Assembly (NCBI GenBank): GCA_032719365.1
Contig: CM064873.1
Coordinates: forward strand, 42,323,742-42,387,741
Direction: 5' to 3'
DNA: 64,000 bases
DNA from: Prinsepia uniflora
Lineage: Eukaryota; Streptophyta; Magnoliopsida; Rosales; Rosaceae
Shown here: piece by piece, positions 41,401-53,105 of the stretch
Layout: every line of letters begins with the position of its first letter
Numbering within the stretch: position 1 is the stretch's first letter
The notes under the pieces: generated by a model
Told to the model about the DNA's origin: nothing
Seen by the model: the letters and a program-made list of their open reading frames with translations, nothing else
The model's database searches: none
Translations under genes and position numbers: made by a program

Positions 41401-44400
41401 GGAACCGACGTCTATACGATGACAGGACTGCGGGGTCGGTCAGGTTATGGATTTTACTGCAGAGGACAGTTGGGTTCCTCTGAACCATTGGGTGTGATTG
41501 CGGAGCCCAAAATAATGATGGGATTCGATCCACGGGTACGGTTATGGGATGAAATATAGAATTCCCAGTTGGACCGAATGAGAGTGTGATGCGTGGATAT
41601 GGATCTCGATAGCTATGATTGTTGGACGGTAGTCTTATGGAGATGACTGGTTATCGAGAGTACTTGGTGTGGTTTTAGTAGTCGAGAATCAGGGGACGTT
41701 CAGGGAACGTTCATTATCCTGATGTGGATTGTCAGAATGGTGGTACCCATAGTTGTGGAGTACGAGTAGTGATTCGGGATCGTCGCTCGGTATGAGCGAC
41801 GATCTAGGGTTATCAACCTTGCACACTATGTGCTCGTGTGGATGTTTGTGTGCGGGTGCTGATACTAGCTTGGATGCCTGTGTGCTGATACAAGTGTTGG
41901 CGATAGTGCATTGGTGCTGGTGTCGGTAATTGAGATTGTGATGAGCCACGAGTTGGGATGTAGCTCTGTCGTGATGGACATATGTTCGGTATTTGAGATT
42001 CAGTAGTGGTTGAGTCAAGGACTGGATAGGATCCAGCGGAGATTGTGAGGTGTTGGGATAAGTCCCAACAGTGATGAGGTGACAAGAGATGAGTGGATAA
42101 AAAGGTATGATTTAGACAGGAGGAATCTTGGGATGACGTTCCCTATGTCATGAGAATTAGTGGATTTGTGTCAACTCCGAGATTGGTGTGATTGTATGTT
42201 TCTACTATCCCCAGGAGGTATAAGGAAATTATTGTAATTGGAAAAGACGAGGAAAATCATTAGTGGTACGGATGTGGGATTTTGTGATTGTGAAAAACAT
42301 GGAAACTCGGGGGTTGAACCGTAAAGGTTGAGATGTGAGACGAAGGTAGTATTGTATGCACATCCAAGAAGGGTTGAATAATTCCCAATCAGAATCGTTG
42401 TACATGCATAAATAGTGATTAACGGACATGAGGTCTGAGTATGGGTTTGATTACGGAAACGTGGTTTTCCAATTAAGTTGGGAATGTGAGAAGTCCGGTG
42501 GTTGGACTTGACATCTCACTGGGAGCATGTCTGTCCCTAACACAGTTGGGACTTTAGTTCGAGGAGAGTTGTGATTGGGGGACGAGAGGGGTGCTCGTTT
42601 CCGCATTGGTGATAGGTATCCTGAAGTCATTGGGGTTGACTTCTTATTTTCTGCCCTGGCAGACGTTGATTGTGGTTACCAGTACGTTGAGCGTGTATTG
42701 GTTGGTGGGCCCATGTGTGTTTTGGAGTCATCGGGAGGAGTTGCGTATTCAAAGTTAGGTAAACGAGATTTCTCATTTTCTTCTTGGTGGCAGACGATGT
42801 TGGTTTACATGGCATGGTGAGTGCAGCGAGTTTTATTTGCATCCACGTAGGATGGGTATTGGCGTCATCGTTTTGGATCATCCTCGGTTTTTCCTAGGTG
42901 GAATGGCAAGGATCGATACGAGGTAATCATTGAGAACCCACAGTCTCGGCGTGTCTCGTCGTTGACTAATCTGTTTAGATGTGGGAGTTGGTTGTCGAAC
43001 GTTGTGACAGTATGCAGATTAGTTGAGGGTGTGAGACCCTATGGTTTGGAGTCTAGTAGTTAACTATGTGGATCCTAGGTGGAGCATGATTGAGACGTTT
43101 ATAGTTGGGGACACAGTGTCGAATTTGGGTCGTGATCTGATGATCCAGATAGGGGGGAGAGTTATCACCTTTACTTTGGTATGTGAGTCGTAAATGACGG
43201 GACTAGACTTCTTTTCGAAGTGAATCCTGTATGGTATATTACTCGGGTGAGTCGGTTTCCGACGTGGTCGGATTTTGTCAACCTTAGACGTGTGGATGTT
43301 GGATTGGCTTCCCTATGAAGCCAATCGAAGGTATTGAGTAGGTAACCGATAGGTTCGATTTTGTTGTGTCTTGGTAGACGTGAACGAGATTTTGGGTTTT
43401 GGAATCGAAATTCTGGGTGACGATTCAGGATTCGATTTTGGAACTTGAAAGTGGATTTCTGGATTTGGGTATGGAATGATTATTCCCAATGCTAGCTTAC
43501 GGAATAATTATTTCGGATTCGAATTCGGAAATGGATTAAGAATATGATGTTTGGGTTTGGATTCACGATTTCTAACGAAATTGCGGATTCGGATTTAGAT
43601 TTGGAACTGAACGATAGGTGGAGTTTCAATTTGTCTAATGCTGGTTTGGATAAATGGACTCCATTATTCGAAACGTGTTTGGCTATGACCTAGGTGGTTG
43701 TAGTCTGGTCGATGGATAGATGTGTGTTCCTTGTACATGGTTCGAGGTACGATACTTGCAGTCTTGTGGTGCCTGGTGACGATATACATATTATACTAGA
43801 CAGATGTCGGTGAGCGTGTTGGTAGTCGGACTGGGTCTTATACCATTGGATTAGTTGAGGTCGTGGACTGGACCTCGGATACTGTGCAGTGGGTCATAGT
43901 GGTTCTGATGGTTCAGTTTCACACAGGTAGAGTGGGGTGTTGTTTGTTGTACACTCGAGATGAGTAATTTGGTGGTTAGTGTAACCACAAGTGTGTAAGT
44001 GTCAGTTTCCGACTGACAACGGTCAAGTGGTGTCAGATTGTCGCGAGGTGTCAACGTGGATTGTTGAGTGGGGTCTGATGCCTCCCAGTGGGAGTAGATA
44101 CAAGGATAGATTGGTGATTGAGGAAGGAACCGTCGAGTTGTTGCGTCAACAAAATAGAAGATTTTACACGTGGTGTCAATTCGAAACGTGTGGTTCTGTC
44201 ATTCGACAGGATCGAATGTAGTCGATACGACGTGAATACTACGGGCGTACACGTGTTGCGAGGTCGATTTCACTTTCCACGGGGTGTTTGTGGAATAAGG
44301 ATAGTTGGAATTTCGAGAACGAAACTAATTAAGGAGGGAAGAACGTTTGAGGTTTGATCGGTTTGAATTTCGAGGACGAAATTCTTTAAGGGCGGAAGGT
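41401..44400 (+). other. LARD-like internal domain (3' part) with polypurine tract
   Basis: The start (GGAACCGACGTCTATACGATG) corresponds to 47797 in the second internal copy. The end AAGGGCGGAAGGT (44388-44400) is the polypurine tract before the LTR. The 60-codon stretch with EVIGVDFLFSALADVD is at about 42600-42760. The primer-binding-site half is absent. No transposon protein motif was seen. Confidence 0.82.
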
Positions 44401-47400
44401 TGTAACGACCTGTCACGAATTTCAGGATTAGATTAGTAACTAATCATGATTAGTGGGGTTAATCGGTGATTAGTTGAGCGAAATCGGACGAACGATGCAA
44501 AATGACCGTCTTGCCCCTAGTCGTGGATAAAACGTTGACTGTTAATTCGGACGGTCAAATGGACTTTGACCAATGACCGTGACATAGTTTGGGACCTCAC
44601 GAGTTCAAGACAGGTGGCACGTTTGATTCCGACGTTCGAGACTAAAGTTTTGCCGTTCGGAAGTTCAAGGGCACTTTCGTAATTTGGACGAAAAGGGGGA
44701 AAATGTTGACTTTTTGACCGGGAGGTCCGATGGCCGAGGACTGAGGACCGTTAGGAAGGTCTCGATGCCCTGAGTCCGTAGACAGGCGGCACGCGTCAAT
44801 CAGAGTTCGAATGACCAAGTTACTGGTCTGGACGCGTGAGGGGTATTTTGGTAATTTTGAATATGTGGGCATTTTGGTCATTTTACAGGCTGGTTACTGT
44901 TTGCAGCCATGGGAAATAGAGTCTGCACGCCGTACTTGGTGGTTCTGTGCAACCCAATTGTTTAAACTTGTAGTGGACTGGAAATGGGGAATTGTTTAAG
45001 GCCTTTAAGGCAGTGGAACGTGGGTTGAATCATACATCAAGCATGGGCACCATTTTTAATCGAATTAGGGACGGTTGCGGGAAAAAAATTTACAGAAGCC
45101 AGAAAGGATTCCCACGGGCTGTTAGGCGGCACGGTTCAATTAATTGAGTGGGATTTTGAGTGAGCTTCACTCTGCTGAACTGAGGGTTGAGTGTTAGAGA
45201 GAAAAACTAGAGAAAACCAAATTCTAGAAATTGGAGGGAAAATCGGGTTTTAATTTCTGAGGCTTATTGGACGAAACCAAGGACTGGTTCAGGCTTCTGG
45301 GATCATTTGGAACTCAACCACGTCGAGTTCGAAGGAAATCAAGCACGGTTTGGGCTGGTACTGAAGCCCCTGATTCTGAGGAATTTCAGAGCTAAGGACG
45401 ACCACTTCCAGGTGAGTATTCACTCAATTGGTTGTGTTTTTTGGTTCATATTGGTCATAGTAAGCTTCTGGTGAAGTGAATTTGATAATGGAATTGAAAC
45501 CAGTAAGTTATGATGATCGATCCGTTTGGTTGATCATGGGTCGAAAGGTCGATTAGGGCCTTTTGAGATAAATTAATGGATCAGAACTGAAATTAAGTGG
45601 TTAAGGAAGATCTTAGTTTTAAAAACGAAGCAAATCGAGTGAGAATTGATGTGGATTTAACCGGGATGAACAACCCGTTTGCAGGCTAGTCGGGTGAAGA
45701 AGGTGACATTATAGCTGGCGCGTGGGTTTCACGCGCAGCCACTCACGGCGGTGCATGACGGCGTGTGGGTACGAATGTCAAGGTGAGTTCAACACGACTT
45801 TTGTCCTATACAATGTAACAAACATTTTAGCGTTGATTTCAAATGAACCGGACATCGTTTCGATGTTGTTTCGAGGGTCCGAAGGTTTATGTTACGTTTT
45901 TAACTAACACTTAATTCCCGGAAAATTATGGGAAATTAGTATGCTGTTATTTGAGGCCTTAGTGGCACTAAATAATGGTTTCGGACAGGATTCGAGATTT
46001 CTGGAAAATATCAGAAATTACGGAAATGCATGCAGCACGAAAATGGCAATTATGGGCGTTCTGTGAATGGCCTTTGGTTTTATAAAATTTATGCATGCAT
46101 AACTATTTTATATGGATTATTATTGTGATTATATGATGTTGATTTGAGTATTGGTGAATTATATGGTTTCACGCATTTCGAGGAAATTTACGTGCTTGCA
46201 CGTAAATCGAGGTTTTTTCAGTTTTACACTGATTTTCCATACTTATGGTTTCGGCTATGATTTCACGAAATGATTTTGAGATTGGAATGATAAACTTGGG
46301 GATGAGGCCCAAATGTTTTGGAAACCTCGGACTTGGAGTCCAATCGAGTTACGTAATCGGGTCGTGGGCCCAGTTGATTTACGAAATCGGGCATGAGGCC
46401 CAATTGGTTTATAAATGTGATTTCGGGTCAGAGACCCTAATTGGATTTAAATAAATGGTTTTGGATTTGATAAATCAGATGTTTGGACTGGTGATGGTTT
46501 TGTGGAAATTCCAGGCAGGGCCCTTGGGATGTTTGAAATGATTTGATAAACTATTTTTCCATAAACCATCTTGATACGAGGATATGTGATGGTCTCCTCC
46601 AGGTGTCTGGGACACAGGGGAAGTGATGGTGCATTGCTTGCGAGGGGTCATTGTACGGAGCTACCGGATCGTACGATGACTCAGGAGCAGGATTGCTATG
46701 ATTGGACGTCTGGGACGTCAGACATCTGGGACGTCAGACATCTGGGATGTCAGAGATATGGACCCGGAGAGACCCCGGGCATCACATGTTGCTTATTATT
46801 ATACCGTGAGATATGACGTCTGGGACGTCGATCGTCTGTGACGCTAGGCATCTGGGATGCCCAGGATGGTTTAACATGTTTCCCTGGAAATGGTATTTAA
46901 GGTTATTGTTTTGGACGATGGCCCACTTGGAATTTGAAATTGTTATTATGGATTTCGGATTTAAATAATATATGTTGGTTTTCGGTATTCATGGTTTTGG
47001 GTAGAGACCCACTTGATTTGGTTTTACGGTTTCTGGGCTAAGGCCCTAATGGCTGTTTTAGTAAATAGTTTACTTACTGGTTTTCGATGCATGCATACGT
47101 TTTAATGAAGGTCATAAATATCTTTGTGAAATTGCGTTTTATGAACTTATTTATTTTCGTCCACTCACAGCCTTCATTGTTTTCAATGCCCTTCAGGTTG
47201 ATCGACGATGCGACTGCAGTAGAGACTGGGAGATTGCATGCCTCCTTCATCGATCCTTGCGCACTCTATATGCCCGTCGGGGCAATGGCTTTCGGTTATC
47301 CCTTGTCTGACGGGAGCATGATACATCCCACGGTAATCCCGGGGAATTGGGATGACACGTCTCACTGTAATCCCGGGGGGGGGGGGGGGGGGGGGGTTAG

Positions 47401-47414
47401 GATGGGTCGTGTCA
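44401..47414 (+). repeat. LTR shared by two internal domains (3014 bp)
   Basis: It starts TGTAACGACCTGTCACG after a polypurine tract and ends GGATGGGTCGTGTCA before a primer-binding site. It is therefore the 3' LTR of the internal domain on its left and the 5' LTR of the one on its right. Contents: U3 module twice, donor CCAG-GTGAGT (GT at 45412), short GGGCC array (46280-46440), hairpin clusters (46700-46865), acceptor CCCTTCAG ending 47196, and a run of 22 G at about 47375-47396 beside a partly duplicated terminus. Confidence 0.88.
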
Positions 47415-48957
47415 ATGTGGTATCAGAGTAGGTTTGCTCTTTTGTGCCCATAGGTCGAGGGTGTGATGTCTCTTTGGGCTGCAGTTCGTTATCAACCTGA
47501 TAGATAGTTTTGGATTTGAATTGTAGATAGAGTATGATTGGCCTGATACGCAGTGCGTTAACGTGATTCGACCCAAGTGGAGTTGTTGTGATGAATTGGT
47601 ATTGTGGGACCGTCGGTTTGGTCATGTGATATTAGATTGTTGTGCTGCTGGGCGCAGCTGGGTTCAGGGAACCCTATTTGAATAGTGATTTGGAAATGTG
47701 AACCCTAGTGGTGATTGCTAGTGTGAGGGATGTTGGTACATCGGAGTTAGCCGATGACCTTCGTGGTGGAACCCACGTTGAGTTGATGGTAGGATCGGAA
47801 CCGACGTCTATACGATGTCAGGACCGCGGGGTCAGTCAGGTTATGGATTTTACTGCATAGGATAGTTGGGTTCCTCTGAACCATTGGGTGTGATTGTGGA
47901 GCCCTAAATCATGATGGGATTCGATCCACGGGTACGGTTATGGGATGAAATATGGAATTCCCAGTTGGACCGAATGAGACTGTGACGCGTGGATACGAAT
48001 CTCGATAGCGATGATTGTTGGACGGTAGTCTTGTGGAGATGGCTGGTTATCGAGAGTACTTGGTGTGGTTGTAGTAGTCGAGAATCAGGAGACGTTCAGG
48101 GAACGTTCATTATCCTGATGTGGATTGTCAGAATGGTGGTACCCATAGTTGTGGAGTACGAGTAGTGATTCAGGATCGTCGCTCGGTATGAGCGGAGATC
48201 CAGGGTTAACAACCTTGTAAACTATGTGCTCGTGTGGATGTTTGTGTGCGGGTGCTGATACTGGCTTGGATGCTTGTATGCTGATACAAGTGTTGGTGAT
48301 AGTGCATTGGTGCTGGTGTCGGTGATTGAAATTGTGATGAGCCACGAGTTGGGATGTAGCTCTGTCATGATGGACATATGTTCGGTATTTGTGATTCAGT
48401 AGTGGTTGAGTCATGGACTGTATAGGATCCAGCAGAGATTGTGAGGTGTTGGGATAAGTCCCAACAGTGATGAGGGGACAAGAGATGAGTGGATAAAAAG
48501 GTATGATTTAGACAGGAGGAATCTTGGGATGACGTTCCCTATGTCATGAGAATTAGTGGATTTGGGGAGTTGTTGTCAACTCCGAGATTGGTGTGATTGT
48601 ATGTTTCTACTATCCCCTGGAGATACAAGGAAATTACTGAAATTGGAAAAGATAAGGAAAATCATTAGTGGTACGGATGTGGGATTTTGTGATTGTGAAA
48701 AACATGGAAACTCGGGGTTGAACCGTAAAGGTTGAGATGTGAGACGAAGGTAGTATTGTATGCACATCCAAAAAGGGTTGAGTAATTCCCAATTAGAATC
48801 AGTGTACGTGCATAAATTGTGATTAACGGACATGAGGTCTGAGTATGGGTTTGATTGCGGACACGTGGTTGTCCAAGTGAGTTGGGGATGTGCGAAGTCC
48901 AGTGGTTGGACTTGACATCTCATTGGGAGGATGTCTGTCCCTAACACGATTGGGGAC
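47415..48957 (+). other. LARD-like internal domain (5' part) with primer-binding site
   Basis: TGGTATCAGAGT (47418-47429) is the primer-binding site with one change from TGGTATCAGAGC. The region from 47797 to about 48955 repeats 41401-42560 with few differences. At about 48957 it passes abruptly into the last part of an LTR, so the second half of this internal domain and the first part of the next LTR are deleted. Confidence 0.82.
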
Positions 48958-49534
48958 TTGTGACATCTGGGATGTCAGAGATATGACGTCTGCGACGCTA
49001 GGAATCTGGGATGCCCATGATGGTTTAAAAGGTTTCCCTGGAAATGGTATTTATGGTTATTGTTTTGGGCGATGGCCCACTTGGAATTTGAAATTGTTAT
49101 TATGGATTTCGGATTTAAATAATATATGTTGGTTTTGGGTATTCATGGTTTTGGGTAGAGACCCACTTGATTTGGTTTTACGGTTTCTGGGCTAAGGCCC
49201 TAATGGCTGTTTTAGTAAATAATTTACTTACTGGTTTTCGATGCACGCATACGTTTTAATGAAGGGCATAAATATCTTTGTGAAATTGTGTTTCATGAAC
49301 TTATTTATTTTGGTCCACTCACAGCCTTCATTATTTTCAATGCCCTTCAGGTTGATCGACGATGCGACTGCAGTAGAGACTGGGACATTGCATGCCTCCT
49401 CCATCGATCCTTGCGCACTCTGGACGCCCGTCGGGGCAGTGGCTTTCAGTTATCCCTTGTCTGACACTTCGTGTCAGACGGGAGCATGACACATCTCACG
49501 GTAATCCCAGGGGGGATTGGGATGGGTCGTGTCA
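48958..49534 (+). repeat. Truncated LTR end
   Basis: It matches 46740-47414 from the hairpin zone (GACATCTGGGATGTC) to the terminus GATGGGTCGTGTCA at 49534, but without the run of 22 G. It closes the internal-LTR-internal-LTR array. Confidence 0.85.
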
Positions 49535-49787
49535 AAACAGTTCTATGATTCAAAAACATCAAAACTTACCTACAAAATTGCAACCCAAATCCATCATTTT
49601 TGGCCTGGTTTGACAACCATTTACACCGCTTCCCGTTTCCATACTTTCTCATTTTCTATCTCTTAACGGTTTTAGGGTCTCAAACAAGACACTTGATTAC
49701 TTGGTTTCAACCTTCAAAGTACATAATTGAAAGTCGAAAGTAAGAGCTCACGAGTGGATATTTCAATTCTTCGAGCCTAGGATTTTA
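49535..49787. other. Unassigned spacer of 253 bp
   Basis: It lies between an LTR end and the start of a minus-strand LTR. It has no ORF, no LTR-like word and no repeat shared with the rest of the window that I could find. It may be a piece of the pre-insertion host sequence. Confidence 0.45.
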
Positions 49788-50495
49788 TGTCAGGGCCTAC
49801 CCCTAATCCCCCGGGATTAAGGGCTAAACCCTGCTCCCGTCTAACTTACGCATGATACGAAGGCCAGACGGACGTCAAACCTCCATGGGACACGTAAGTC
49901 GGACCAGAGACTTCACAGCGTGTGTCGAAACTACTGTGGATAGCGGGTGTGATGTCTCTTCCTCTCTCGACCAACAGTCCGCACCGCAACAACCTGGAGG
50001 GTATCGAAAACACGAAAAGTCTGTGAGTGGACAAAAATAAAGTGTAAGTTTTAAAAAATAATTCATAAAACAGGTACATTTATACCCTCCACGCAAAACC
50101 AATGCATGCATATCAATTCGAGTCATGAAACTACTCAAATCAAAAACCATCCACGAAACCATTTGAAAACCCGTATCATCCAGGCCTCAGCCTCAAATCA
50201 CAATTCAATCTCAAATCCGGGAACTCAGTCCCAAAACTCGTCAAATCCACTTCATCCGGGCCATTGCCCAAAACATCAGAAAACCAGTGAAAAACATCAA
50301 TCATACAAGTTTACTGGATCTCAAGTGCGCCCGAGTCTTTAAACTCAAAACACAATGCGCAATAACCAGGCCTTCCTGGGATATCCGAGTCTTTAAACTC
50401 AAAACACAATCACAGGCCTCGGGGGGTATCATATCCGAGTCTTTAAACTCAAACATATACCGAGTCTTTAAACTCAAAACATATCAATCCAGGCC
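49788..50495 (-). repeat. End of a minus-strand LTR of the solo-LTR family
   Basis: On the minus strand it ends AGGCCCTGACA at 49788, like 35286-37985, and carries the GAGTTTAAAGACTC repeats (50327-50480) and the splice-acceptor-like ATACCCTCCAG-GTTGTTGCGG. It is cut at 50495 by the Tekay-type LTR starting at 50496. AGGCC at 50491-50495 would be the left target duplication of that insertion. Confidence 0.85.
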
Positions 50496-51549
50496 TGACA
50501 GGACCCGCCCCGATCCTCTCTGGAACCATATGGGGACGTGCCCTGCTCCCGTCTGACACCCAATAATTCATACCAATTTTGACCTCAAAACCGCAAATGC
50601 ATAAATAATCAAATTAAAGTCATACAACAAATCCGAATTAAACAGATGTCAAACAAGGGATGAAATCCAAAATTACAAGTTGCGAGCACGACTCTAACAA
50701 TACCCTGCGGGTACACCACCCAGCAGGGGTTCAGGTACGCAGAAGTAGATCTATGCCTCAGCCTCGGGTTCCTCCACTACCTCAGTATCACGACCTGGAG
50801 GGGTTACCAAAAACATTAAGGGTGAGTGGACCGAAACTCAAGTTTATAAAATCATTTGATAAGTAAAACATATAATTTACCCCTCCTTTTTCCAAACATG
50901 CATGCAGCATCATTTAAAATCATAAATAATATAATATGAATCATAAGGCATGTAATAAAACCATAACCATAACTTTACCCACTGCACTATACACTCCAAT
51001 CCGACATCCCTGATGTCTGACGTCCCTGACGTCCAATAAGGTCACAATCACAAGGCTACGCGTGCCACTCTGGTCTCAATTCCGAGTTCAATCCCCGAAC
51101 CCTGTTCGGTTACAGCATCCCTTATGCTTAGCGTCATAGACGCTGGACGTTCTAGACGTCCGTGACCACTCCGGGGTACCTCATCCGGAGGAGACAGTAT
51201 AGTATGGATGGATCTATACAGTGCAGTACCAAATACATTTTATTGATATCCACATGCAAACATATATGTATACATAGGTAAAATCTGAACCGATCGTTAC
51301 GTTTCATCAAACGGGTCTCATGCCCAAATACCGTGAAACGTGCCATAACCGAAATTTCAATATCATCAAAACCATTTATAGATTCCAGCATGTGAACATA
51401 TAAGTAAATCAGAAAACATTTAAGCATGCAAGGGTTTAATGTAAACGGGCCCACTCACTGTACGATTCCGCTGCGAATCTGCGCGTACGAACCTGTACCG
51501 AGATTATCGTACAATTCCTGTCAGTTCAATTCCCACGTAAGGGTCACTA
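50496..51549 (-). repeat. Inner part of the split Tekay-type 3' LTR (minus strand)
   Basis: Corresponds to about 7575-8628 of the plus-strand copy: the terminus, TACCTCATCCGGAGGAG, GACGTTCTAGACGTC, and the GTGAGTGGACCG-like and GGGCCCACTCAC arms (50822, 51449). Confidence 0.87.
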
Positions 51550-52598
51550 TGACACGACCCATCCCAATCCCCCCGGGATTACCATGGAATGTGACGTGCT
51601 CCCGTCTGACAAGAGGTGTCGGACAAGGGATAACACGTTGCCATTGCCCAACCGGGCTTCCAGAGTGCGTAAGGGTCGATGGAGGAGGTGTATGATGTCC
51701 CAGTCTCTACTGCAGTCATATCGGGAATCAACCTGAAGGGTATTAAAAACAAAAGCTGTGAGTGGACGAAAATAAAAAAGTCTGCTTAAAACATTTATAA
51801 GACATTTATGCCCCTCAGTAAAATCATATGCATGCACCAAAACCAATAATCCCATATTTATTTAGAAATAACCATTAGGGCCTTAGCCCGGAAACCAAAG
51901 CATAGTTTCAATTTCCAAAAGTAAATCCAAGAGTTATTTCATAAATCCAGTAATATGAACCATAAGGCATATAATATAAACCATAACCATTATTTTAGTT
52001 GCTGCACTATACACTCCAATCCGACATCCCTGATGTCTGACGTCCCTGACGTCAATAAGGTCACAATCACAAGGCTACGCGTGCCACTCGGGTCTCAATT
52101 TCCGAGTTCAATCCCCGAACCCCGTTCGGGTACAACATCCCCGATGCTTAGCATCATAGACGCTGGACGTACTAGACATCCCTGGCCTCTCCGGGGTACC
52201 TCATCCGGAGGAGACAATATAATATGGAAGGATTTATACAGTGCAGTACTAAATACATTTTATTGATATCCACATGCAAAACATATAGGTATACATAGGT
52301 AAAATCCGAACCGATCATTACGTTTCATCAAACGGGTCTCATGCCCAAATACCGTGAAACGTGCCATAACCGAAATATCATCAAAACCATTTATTGATTC
52401 CAGCATGTGAACATATATAAAATGTAAACCAGAAAACATTTATTCAATTCCAATTAAGGGTCCCCGACCCGCAATCGTATGTAGAAATCAACGGGGCCCC
52501 TTGTCAGGACCCGACCCTCTTCTGTCAGGTCCCGATTCATCTAGCACGATATTGTCCGCTTTGGGCCACCTTGCCCTTACCCTCACGGTTTTGTTTTT

Positions 52599-52704
52599 GG
52601 GAGCTCACGGTGCAACTTCCCAGGGGGTCACCCATCCGGAATTGCACCAGCCTCAACTCGCTTAACTTTGGGGTTCCAATCCCCCCCAAAGCCACTGAGC
52701 TCCC
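52599..52704 (-). ncRNA. 5S rRNA-derived domain, Cassandra 2 left LTR
   Basis: The same 106-nt block as 20127-20232, on the minus strand, closed by GGGAGCTCA and TGAGCTCCC. The box C block reads CCGGATGGGTGACCCCCTGG, one base closer to plant 5S rRNA than in the other copy. Confidence 0.85.
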
Positions 52705-52999
52705 AAAAGGCCTCATGCTAGATAGGTGTGTGCCTACACCTTTAAGGCACACCACCATTCCCTTCCCAGACCATTCCCCCTCGCAGGAATGTGGGATTGT
52801 TCACCGTTCCCTGCAGGACACGGGTCTTACAATCCACCCCCCTTAGGGCCCAGCGTCCTCGCTGGCACACTTCCCGGTTGGGGTCTGGCTCTGATACCAA
52901 ATTGTCAGGACCCGACCCTCTTCTGTCAGGTCCCGATTCATCTAGCATGATATTGTCCGCTTTGGGCCTCCTTGCCCTTACCCTCACGGTTTTGTTTTT

Positions 53000-53105
53000 G
53001 GGAGCTCACGGTGCAACTTCCCAGGGGGTCACCCATCCGGAATTGCACCAGCCTCAACTCGCTTAACTTTGGGGTTCCAATCCCCCCCAAAGCCACTGAG
53101 CTCCC
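53000..53105 (-). ncRNA. 5S rRNA-derived domain, Cassandra 2 right LTR
   Basis: The second 5S-like block of this element, with the same closing stem and promoter-like boxes. I see no difference from 52599-52704. Confidence 0.85.

Noticed and set aside
49535..49787. Missing remainder of the Athila-like 3' LTR
   Set aside because: It shows no match to 10265-10900 or 12540-13034, where the remainder should match.
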